From: Clostridia bacterium | GTDB lineage: Bacteria; Bacillota; Clostridia; Oscillospirales; CAG-272 | NCBI GenBank assembly: GCA_017453205.1 | Contig: JAFTKO010000032.1 | Location: 1 to 64,000 of the forward strand | DNA length: 64,000 nt | Direction: 5' to 3' | Shown: positions 40,997-47,792 of the stretch, piece by piece | Layout: each line of letters opens with the position of its first letter | Position numbering within the stretch: position 1 is the stretch's first letter | The notes under the pieces: generated by a model | Database searches by the model: none | Told to the model about the DNA's origin: nothing | Seen by the model: only the letters and a program-made list of their open reading frames with translations | Position numbers and translations under genes: made by a program

Positions 40997-41025
40997 TTGA
41001 CAATCACTTGACTGTGTGATATAAT
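40997..41025 (+). promoter_or_regulatory. sigma-A type promoter of the flotillin gene
   Basis: Perfect TTGACA and TATAAT with a 17-base spacer, about 57 bases before the start codon. Confidence 0.9.
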
Positions 41026-41081
41026 ATAAACGTGATATGGTACCAATATCTCAAAAAATAACTTTTTAGGAGGATTTTATT

Positions 41082-42509
41082 ATGGAACAAATTGCTATCA
41101 TTGTGGGTGCCGTTGTAGGCGCGCTGTTGCTGCTGTTTTTGATCGGCGGCTACCTCAAAGCACCGCCCGACACAGCGTACATCATTTCCGGTCTCGGTAA
41201 AAAACGTATTTTGATCGGTAAAGCCGGTTGGCGCGTTTTGTTCTTTGAGCGCGTGGATAGGCTCTCCTTGCGTGTGATGCAGGTCGATGTGAAGACCAGC
41301 GAAGCGGTTCCCACCAACGAGTTTATTAACGTGACCGTGGACGGTGTTGCCAACATCAAGATCTCTTCGGATCCCGAGCTGTTGGAGCGTGCGTCCGAGG
41401 CACTCCTCAATCTGCGTCAACCCGAGCTTGTGACCTTGGTGACACAAGTGCTTGAGGGTAATATGCGCGAGATCGTGGGTTCGGTAGGACTCAAGGAAAT
41501 GGTTCAAGACCGTCAAGGCGTTGCCAAAAAGATTACCGAAAACGTAGTGCCGGATATGGAAAAGCTGGGCATTGAGGTGGTAAACTTTAATATTCAGAAT
41601 TTTAAGGATGCTGCCGGAACCATTGAGAACATGGGTATCGACAATGTCGAGCAGATCCGTAAGAACGCACAGATCGCAAAAGCCAACGCGCAAAGAGACA
41701 TTTCCATTGCGACCGCGAACGCACAGCAGGAGGCAAACGCCGTGCGCGTAGAAGCAGAAAAGAAGATTGCGGAACAGGACGCCGAGCTTGCCGTACAGCA
41801 AGCGGATATGAAGGTGCGTTCCGAAACCAAGCGTGCCGAGGCAGACGCGGCTTATTCAATCCAACAGGAAAATCAGCGTAAGACCATTGAGATCACGCGC
41901 TCCAACGCCGACATTGCCCGCAAAGAGAAGGAAGCAGAATTGGCGGAAAAGGAGATCGCGCTCAAGGAGCGTCAGTTGGACGCCGAAATCCGCAAGCAAG
42001 CTGATGCGTTGAAGTATCAGATGGAAAAACAGGCAGAGGCAGAGCTGATCAAACAGCAAAAAGAGGCAGAGGCCGAAAAATACCGTGCCATACAGGCGGC
42101 AGAGGCAAAGAGAGCCGAAGCCGAGGCTTTGCGCTACATGATGGAGCAAGAGGCGGCAGGTATCCGTGCCAAGGGTCTTGCTGAGGCAGAGGCGATTGAA
42201 AAGAAAGCCGAAGCGCAAAAGAAGATGGGTGAGGCGTCGGTGCTCGAAATGTACTTGACTGCTCTTCCCGAGGTCGTTAAGAACGCCGCTTCTCCGCTGT
42301 CGCAGACCGACCGCATTGTGATGTACGGCGACGGCAATGCCACCAAGGTGGTCAAGGATGTGATGAACAGCGCCAGCCAGATCATGGAGGGAATGAAAGA
42401 GTCGACCGGCATCGATCTCGGAGCATTGCTTGCGGGAGTCGTCGGAGGCAAGCTCGGGTCTACACCCTCTGTGCCGCCTACTGAAAATAAAGAAGAGCCC
42501 GAGGCGTAA
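41082..42509 (+). CDS. floT: flotillin-like SPFH protein
   Basis: The 475-residue protein has an N-terminal membrane helix (IAIIVGAVVGALLLLFLIGG), an SPFH domain (about 30-190) and a long Ala/Glu/Lys coiled coil with repeated EA motifs (200-390), then a short hydrophobic end (GALLAGVVGGKLG). This is the FloT/flotillin plan of lipid-domain scaffolds in Bacillus. AGGAGGA precedes ATG 41082. No NfeD partner gene is seen next to it. Confidence 0.92.
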   Translation: MEQIAIIVGAVVGALLLLFLIGGYLKAPPDTAYIISGLGKKRILIGKAGWRVLFFERVDRLSLRVMQVDVKTSEAVPTNEFINVTVDGVANIKISSDPELLERASEALLNLRQPELVTLVTQVLEGNMREIVGSVGLKEMVQDRQGVAKKITENVVPDMEKLGIEVVNFNIQNFKDAAGTIENMGIDNVEQIRKNAQIAKANAQRDISIATANAQQEANAVRVEAEKKIAEQDAELAVQQADMKVRSETKRAEADAAYSIQQENQRKTIEITRSNADIARKEKEAELAEKEIALKERQLDAEIRKQADALKYQMEKQAEAELIKQQKEAEAEKYRAIQAAEAKRAEAEALRYMMEQEAAGIRAKGLAEAEAIEKKAEAQKKMGEASVLEMYLTALPEVVKNAASPLSQTDRIVMYGDGNATKVVKDVMNSASQIMEGMKESTGIDLGALLAGVVGGKLGSTPSVPPTENKEEPEA

Positions 42510-42532
42510 ACAAAACACTTTACATACCAAAA

Positions 42533-42556
42533 GCCACCCCCTGCAAAGGGGGTGGC
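42533..42556 (+). terminator. hairpin after the flotillin gene
   Basis: GCCACCCCC pairs perfectly with GGGGGTGGC around a TGCAAA loop, 23 bases after the stop. The T-tract is missing, so termination would be weak or need a helper. Confidence 0.55.
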
Positions 42557-42566
42557 GTAGGCGTTT

Positions 42567-42626
42567 GATACGAATTTTGAATAAAAGCGTAAGCCTTGTT
42601 TGCGCTTTTATTCAAGCATCCGTATC
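42567..42626. repeat. long two-part inverted repeat
   Basis: GATACG (42567-42572) and CGTATC (42621-42626) enclose a perfect inner stem TTGAATAAAAGCG (42577-42589) and CGCTTTTATTCAA (42603-42615). The structure lies between the flotillin and LRR genes. It could be a REP-like element, a small RNA or an mRNA-stabilising hairpin. Confidence 0.6.
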
Positions 42627-42675
42627 TGTCATTGCATACAAAACGATCCTAATTTTATTCAGAGAGGAAACCAAC

Positions 42676-44289
42676 ATGGCAAAAGAGATAGAAAAACGCG
42701 TCCGCGCCGCCAACGCCGAGGCAGACACCGAGCTGTTGCGCAACAGCGAGATCCGAAACGGGGAATTTGTCCGCTATTACGGAAAGAAAAGTGAGATCGT
42801 GATCCCCGACTCGGTGTCTACCATATCCGAGGGAGCTTTTCGCGGGAATCACAAGCTGACGCGGTTGGTGTTGGGTAAGAATGTTTCGGTCATTCAGCCA
42901 AACGCGTTCCGCAACTGCTCGGCGTTGCGTACAGTGACCTTTCCCTCGGGCTTGCGCATCATCGGTGACGATGCCTTTCGTAACTGTGCTTCGCTGACCT
43001 CGGTGATCTTACCCCGTTCGGTCATTTCCGTGGGTAACGGTGCGTTTCGCGGCTGTTCCTCCCTGCACCATGCGGTCCTTTCCGCAAATGTGACCAATCT
43101 CGGTGCCTATGCGTTTTGCGACTGTGTCGCATTGGACGATCTGACCCTGCCCGAGAACCTGTCGGCGATTCACCGCGGCACCTTTTTTAATTGCTCGTCA
43201 TTGCAGCTCTTGACAGTTCCGTCAAGCGTGCGCACCGTAGGAAGATACGCTTTTGGGCACTGTTCGGCGCTCAAGGAGCTGCATTTACCCGAGGAAGTGA
43301 CATATCTTGGCAGCGGCGCGTTTTCGGATTGCCGCTCCTTGCGTTCGTTCCGCATCCCCCCCATGGTTCGTTTTGTGGGGGACTATACATTTTCCTGCTG
43401 TGAGGCGCTGGAGGAAGTGGAGCTGCCGGAAAATTTGACGCACATCGGTGTCAATGCTTTTTGTTCTTGCCGCGTGCTTCGCCATGTCGAGCTTTCTCCC
43501 ATGCTGACACGCATTGGCGCTTCGGCGTTTTTGGGGTGCCGCTCCTTGGAAAAAGCCATCATTCCCGCCAATGTCCGCGAGATCGGCAAGCGTGCGTTTG
43601 CCTATTGCTCGGCGCTTGCGGATGTCGAGATTCATTCCTCGCTCGACGCCGTTGAGGACGAGAGCTTTCTCTGTTGCTTTGCCTTGACCGAGATCAAGCT
43701 CCCCGACAGTGTCACCCGTATCGGCGAACGCGCGTTTTGCCGTTGCCTGTCGCTGTCCTCCCTGCAGCTTCCCAAACAGCTTGCGCTTTTGGAGGAGCAT
43801 GCGTTTTCTGAGTGCGAAAGCTTGACCGAGATCAGTTTGCCCGCCGAATTGCGGCGCATCGAGAGTCATGTGTTTGCCGATTGTACCGCGCTTTGCACGG
43901 TGATCCTGCCCGAGCACCGCATAGATATCGAATACGGTGTGTTTACGGGTTGCGATGCGCTAAAGACCTTGGTCGTTCCCGACACATTGCGTCTGTTCCG
44001 TTACCGTCTTGACCGCTGGGATGTCCCCCAGGAGACCAATGTGATTTTCCATGGAGAGCTCCAGCTGTCGCTTTTGTTTGACGAATTGACCTCTGCCGAC
44101 TCCTCGGACGAACGCAAGGAAGAATTGCGGCTTGAGATCAAAAAAACACTCTCCCGTGCAAAATTTCGTCGTGCCAAACACAGGGCTCCTGTGTCGGACC
44201 CGCCTAAAATCGAAACGCCTGCACAGGAGGAAAATGTGTCTCAACCTGCCGACGTCGAAGAGAATTTACAGAAAATTGATGATGTTTAA
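42676..44289 (+). CDS. BspA-type leucine-rich-repeat protein without signal peptide
   Basis: The start is ATG 42676 behind GAGAGGAA. The 537-residue protein is a run of about 17 LRR_5/BspA repeats of 23 residues (e.g. AFRNCSALRTVTFPSGLRII, AFCRCLSLSSLQLPKQLALL), each with a Cys at the N(C/S) turn. The tail is charged (DERKEELRLEIKKTLSRAKF). There is no signal peptide or membrane helix, unlike most BspA proteins, so it is either cytosolic or exported by another route. It lies upstream of a lipoprotein and a cysteine desulfurase on the same strand. Confidence 0.88.
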   Translation: MAKEIEKRVRAANAEADTELLRNSEIRNGEFVRYYGKKSEIVIPDSVSTISEGAFRGNHKLTRLVLGKNVSVIQPNAFRNCSALRTVTFPSGLRIIGDDAFRNCASLTSVILPRSVISVGNGAFRGCSSLHHAVLSANVTNLGAYAFCDCVALDDLTLPENLSAIHRGTFFNCSSLQLLTVPSSVRTVGRYAFGHCSALKELHLPEEVTYLGSGAFSDCRSLRSFRIPPMVRFVGDYTFSCCEALEEVELPENLTHIGVNAFCSCRVLRHVELSPMLTRIGASAFLGCRSLEKAIIPANVREIGKRAFAYCSALADVEIHSSLDAVEDESFLCCFALTEIKLPDSVTRIGERAFCRCLSLSSLQLPKQLALLEEHAFSECESLTEISLPAELRRIESHVFADCTALCTVILPEHRIDIEYGVFTGCDALKTLVVPDTLRLFRYRLDRWDVPQETNVIFHGELQLSLLFDELTSADSSDERKEELRLEIKKTLSRAKFRRAKHRAPVSDPPKIETPAQEENVSQPADVEENLQKIDDV

Positions 44290-44344
44290 ACATAAATATG
44301 TTACAATGATAAAAATTCCGCATCGGAAAGGATCGAAAAAATCA

Positions 44345-45478
44345 ATGAAAACAAAAATCAGAACGGCGGCACTTTTGCTCGCCCTCACACTTCTCCTTGG
44401 CTTTACCTCCTGTGTGCGAGACGCCGATGAGAACCTCCCCGAGGGCATGAAGCTTGCCACCGCCGCAGGCGCCGATTTTCGGCTCTATATTCCCACATCG
44501 TGGAACGTCAACACGGCGTATGGCGTTTCGGGCGGTTATGCAACCTTGAGTGCACAATCCACCGTCAGTGTTACCAAGCACGAGATCACCGCCGAGATGG
44601 AGGCACAAATGCAATCCGACCTCCAAGAAAAGGCACAAATCGAAACACAAACCGACGGGACCGGTGAGGAAGTGGACAGAACCGGAGAATTGCGTATCGA
44701 TTGGTTTTGGTCCAATCACTGTTTCCCGACATTGCAGGAGCTCTCTTTGGGCGGTAGCCTTGCCGAGGTTGACGCAAAGACACAGGATCTGCTCAACAAG
44801 TACAACGCATGGCGTTATCACTGGAAGGGCATCGTTGACGGTGCCGAGCTGCACTTTTTGCAGGTCATTACCGAAAAGGACAGCGCTTTTTACCTCTTTT
44901 CCTTTATTGCCGAAAAAGATCAGTATACCTCACATCTTTCCAATGTGGAGCTGATCCTCGACAACTTTATCTTTGCCGATCCCTATTACCCCGATGACTA
45001 TGTCAAGGATCTCGACGCGAATGCCGAGGCGCCCGACGGTATGAAGCTCGCATCCAACAACGATGTGGCATACAACTTTTATGTTCCCGAAAGCTGGACG
45101 GTCAATCTTGACGAGGAGATCTTCTCCGCGTATTTTGAGGGCGACCGTTCCTCGGTCAGCGTGGTTCCCTATATGCCGAATACCGAAAGCATGAGCGTGG
45201 GAGAATATTTTGCGCTTTGCGAGGAAATGATGAAAAACACCACCACTGCCGACGGTTATGAACTGCTTTCCAAAACCGAGGGCGTCGACCTTGGCGGCAG
45301 AGTTGCAACCGCTTATGTTTACCGCTACACGGTGGGCGGTACCGAGTACCGCTACAAGCAGGTGGTTGCCGCATACAAAAGCATGATTTACAGCTTGACC
45401 TACACGGCAACACCCGAACATTTTGACGAACATCTCTCCGATGTGGACGCCATGATCGATGTATTTGAATTTCACTGA
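44345..45478 (+). CDS. lipoprotein with two PsbP-like domains
   Basis: The start is ATG 44345. The signal peptide has lipobox FTSC (Cys23). The 377-residue protein holds two copies of a PsbP/DcrB-like domain: residues 32-200 (PEGMKLATAAGADFRLYIPT) and 220-377 (PDGMKLASNNDVAYNFYVPE), each ending with a VELILDNFIF or VDAMIDVFEF helix. Such domains occur in small lipoproteins of unknown role in Clostridia. The tandem arrangement probably came from an internal duplication. Confidence 0.75.
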   Translation: MKTKIRTAALLLALTLLLGFTSCVRDADENLPEGMKLATAAGADFRLYIPTSWNVNTAYGVSGGYATLSAQSTVSVTKHEITAEMEAQMQSDLQEKAQIETQTDGTGEEVDRTGELRIDWFWSNHCFPTLQELSLGGSLAEVDAKTQDLLNKYNAWRYHWKGIVDGAELHFLQVITEKDSAFYLFSFIAEKDQYTSHLSNVELILDNFIFADPYYPDDYVKDLDANAEAPDGMKLASNNDVAYNFYVPESWTVNLDEEIFSAYFEGDRSSVSVVPYMPNTESMSVGEYFALCEEMMKNTTTADGYELLSKTEGVDLGGRVATAYVYRYTVGGTEYRYKQVVAAYKSMIYSLTYTATPEHFDEHLSDVDAMIDVFEFH

Positions 45479-45493
45479 TTAGAAACATTTTAT

Positions 45494-46666
45494 ATGACAA
45501 AACAAATTTATCTTGACAACAGCGCTACCACACCGCTCTCAAATGCCGCAAAAAAGGCAATGTGTGACGCGATGGAGGTCTACGGAAATCCTTCATCTCT
45601 GCATACGGTGGGACAGGCGGCGCACACCTTGGTGGAACAGGCGCGAAAAAAAATTGCCGTCTCGCTTGGATTGCGTACCGCTGTGGAAGCGGGACAGTTG
45701 ACCTTTACCTCCTGTGGGAGCGAGGCGGATAACCTTGCCATCTTTGGCACGGCATATGCAAAACCGCGCCGCAAAGGTGGGCGGATCATCACCACTGACT
45801 CCGAGCACGCGGGAGTGGAAAATGCCATGCGCGCTTTGGAAAAGGACGGTTTTGAAGTCATCCGCATCGCCACAAAGCAAGGCGTTCTTGATTTTGATCA
45901 ATTGGAATCCGCGCTGAACGACCGTACCTTTTTGATCTCCATGATGACCGTCAACAACGAAACGGGTGCCATGTATGACATTGGGCGTGCCTTTGCCATG
46001 GCAAAAGCCAAAAATCCCAATATCGTTACCCATACCGACGCAGTACAGGGGTACCTCAAATGCCGTCTCTCTCCCATGGTGCTCAAAGCCGATCTTGTCA
46101 CGATCAGTGCGCACAAGATACACGGACCGAAAGGTGCGGGAGCGCTCTACGCTTCGACCGAGGCACTCAAGCGCCGCGATTTTGTCCCCACACTGCTTGG
46201 CGGCGGACAGGAACACGGCTTTCGCTCGGGCACCGAAAATGTCATCGGTATTGTCGGCTTTGGTGCCGCGGTGGAGGAGGGGTATGCCGACCTTGCAAAA
46301 TCGGTTGCATATCTGACTGATTTGCGTGATTACGCCCGCGAGCGTCTTTCGGCACTATCCGTACAATTGAATACCCCCGCCGGCAAATGCGCCCCGCATA
46401 TTCTCAATCTTACACTTCCCGATATCAGAAGTGAAACGATGCTCCATGCGCTTTCGGCAGACGGGATCTATATTTCCAACGGTTCGGCTTGCTCTTCGCA
46501 CTCACACAACGTCAGCTCGGCTTTGACCGCGTTTGGATTAACACCGGCACAAATCGAGTGCTCGATCCGTGTCAGCTTTGGTGTACAAAATACCCGTGAG
46601 GATGTTGATTGCTTGACTGCCTCGCTGGAAACCGCCATTGGCAGATTGGTAAAAATTCATCGGTAA
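45494..46666 (+). CDS. cysteine desulfurase (NifS/IscS family)
   Basis: The 390-residue PLP enzyme has the lysine in SAHKIHGPKG (Lys208), TDAVQGYLK and the catalytic Cys333 in NGSACSSHSH. It takes sulfur from cysteine for Fe-S clusters or tRNA thiolation. The SSHS pattern and the HNVSSAL segment are like the class I enzymes near thiI in Clostridia. No ribosome site is visible before ATG 45494, 15 bases after the lipoprotein stop, so translation may be coupled. No iscU or thiI is next to it. Confidence 0.93.
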   Translation: MTKQIYLDNSATTPLSNAAKKAMCDAMEVYGNPSSLHTVGQAAHTLVEQARKKIAVSLGLRTAVEAGQLTFTSCGSEADNLAIFGTAYAKPRRKGGRIITTDSEHAGVENAMRALEKDGFEVIRIATKQGVLDFDQLESALNDRTFLISMMTVNNETGAMYDIGRAFAMAKAKNPNIVTHTDAVQGYLKCRLSPMVLKADLVTISAHKIHGPKGAGALYASTEALKRRDFVPTLLGGGQEHGFRSGTENVIGIVGFGAAVEEGYADLAKSVAYLTDLRDYARERLSALSVQLNTPAGKCAPHILNLTLPDIRSETMLHALSADGIYISNGSACSSHSHNVSSALTAFGLTPAQIECSIRVSFGVQNTREDVDCLTASLETAIGRLVKIHR

Positions 46667-46687
46667 GTCGATTGGCGCAACAAAAAA

Positions 46688-46726
46688 CGGCATAAATTAG
46701 GGAGATTCCTAATTATGTCGTTTTTT
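46688..46726. terminator. bidirectional terminator
   Basis: CGGCATAAATTAGG pairs with CCTAATTATGTCG, with TTTTTT right and AAAAAA left. It serves the cysteine desulfurase and the convergent XRE gene. Confidence 0.88.
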
Positions 46727-46768
46727 ATTTTTATCCGCTAAATTCGAGGGGATAGAAAAACAAAAGGG

Positions 46769-46987
46769 TTAGTGCAGCTTTTTGGGGGTGTCAATTAATC
46801 CTGCAAGGTAATCGAGGGATATGTTATAATATTTTGCAAGCGTGATGAAATGGTGTAGCGGTATTTCACGTTCTCCATTTTCGTAGAGGGCATACTGTTG
46901 ATATTTCATTCCAAGAATGTCAGCAACTTCGGTTTGATTTTTGTCATTGTCCTCTCTAAGGTCTTTTAGTCTTTGGTAAAAATACAT
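46769..46987 (-). CDS. XRE-family transcription regulator
   Basis: The start is ATG 46987 behind AGGAGAT; upstream in-frame codons lack a ribosome site. The 72-residue protein is a single HTH_3 domain (LKDLREDNDKNQTEVADILG, QQYALYENGEREIPLHHFIT) with the tail YYNISLDYLAGLIDTPKK that is typical of short Xre repressors in Clostridia. Two palindromes lie next to its promoter (47077-47122), suggesting self-repression. Confidence 0.9.
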   Translation of the reverse strand: MYFYQRLKDLREDNDKNQTEVADILGMKYQQYALYENGEREIPLHHFITLAKYYNISLDYLAGLIDTPKKLH

Positions 46988-47042
46988 AGTAATATCTCCT
47001 ATCCGAACCGTAAAAAGCGGCTCTTTTTTTGTGTGTATATAT

Positions 47043-47072
47043 ATTATATCACGGAATCTAAAAAAATGTTTA
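47043..47072 (-). promoter_or_regulatory. promoter of the XRE gene
   Basis: On the - strand TAAACA (47067-47072) and TATAAT (47043-47048) are separated by 18 bases. The spacer is T-rich. Confidence 0.55.
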
Positions 47073-47076
47073 ACAG

Positions 47077-47122
47077 GCATTCAAATGAATGCTATCATTA
47101 TTAAAAGCATTTGAATAAATGC
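47077..47122. promoter_or_regulatory. pair of palindromic operators upstream of the XRE gene
   Basis: GCATTCA-AA-TGAATGC (47077-47092) and GCATTT-GAAT-AAATGC (47107-47122) share the GCATT core, are the same length, and start exactly 30 bases apart, near three helical turns. The first abuts the -35 of the XRE promoter. They are probable binding sites of the XRE protein or another dimeric regulator. Confidence 0.6.
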
Positions 47123-47241
47123 AAAAAAGAGATGAAACAAATGCAAACAAGAAAAAGAGCTCCGCCGAACGATCAGTAACGCACCGAAAACGCTGCTCCC
47201 GATTGTTGCCACACAAATTGCTTATTTTGCCAAGCTCCATT

Positions 47242-47276
47242 AAAAATCCCCTTAGCAAGTTTTTCTTACTAAGGGG
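47242..47276 (-). terminator. terminator of the DUF1854 gene
   Basis: On the - strand CCCCTTAG pairs with CTAAGGGG, followed by ATTTTTAA, eleven bases after the stop. Confidence 0.8.
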
Positions 47277-47287
47277 AACAACTTTTA

Positions 47288-47779
47288 TTATAGATAGGGG
47301 AACAGCAAATATCTGCTGTGCTGGTCGAGCGCTGTGTAATCGATGATCTCGTAGCGGTTATCGTTGGAGTCGCGGATGAGTACGCGCGTACTTCCGTGCA
47401 GACATTTGATGTCACTTTGTCGGTTGCGAATGCGAAAAGCAACATTGCCGCGGTCGGTCTTGACCTTCCATTTGATCGAGCCGAACTTTTCACTGATATC
47501 AAACAGCTGTTCAATTTTGGGGATCATGTAGTATTCCGCAAAGCAATCCTCCAAGGCTTGTACCGAGGCTTCGTCCAATTCTTTCAAATCGCGGACAAAT
47601 GCTACCTCGCGTTCTTCCTTGTCAAGGAGCGTGATGTACATGGTGGTGTTGCTGAAAGGGAAGAGTCGGCGCGGCTCAAGATCTTCGATCACAGTGCCGT
47701 CGCGCATGGTCAATCGAACCAAATAGAGGTCGGTGCGTTCCAAGGTCCCCGTGTATTTGTCAACGTAAATTCTTGCCAT
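47288..47779 (-). CDS. DUF1854-family protein, partner of the ABC exporter
   Basis: The start is ATG 47779 behind GAGGAGGG, giving MARIYVDKYTGTLERTDLYL (163 residues). It contains the DUF1854 features FPFSNTTMYITLLDKEEREV, LEDCFAEYYMIPKIEQLFDI and CLHGSTRVLIRDSNDNRYEI. DUF1854 genes sit next to an ABC exporter gene in many bacteria, in some cases in cyanophycin metabolism clusters. Here it follows the ABC gene by 13 bases. No cyanophycin synthetase or cyanophycinase lies in the window. Its biochemical role is unknown. Confidence 0.8.
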   Translation of the reverse strand: MARIYVDKYTGTLERTDLYLVRLTMRDGTVIEDLEPRRLFPFSNTTMYITLLDKEEREVAFVRDLKELDEASVQALEDCFAEYYMIPKIEQLFDISEKFGSIKWKVKTDRGNVAFRIRNRQSDIKCLHGSTRVLIRDSNDNRYEIIDYTALDQHSRYLLFPYL

Positions 47780-47792
47780 GGTGTGTCCCTCC

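Noticed and set aside
40943-41081. tRNA or small RNA gene between hprK and flotillin
   Set aside because: The gap is explained by the flotillin promoter and ribosome site; no cloverleaf can be drawn.
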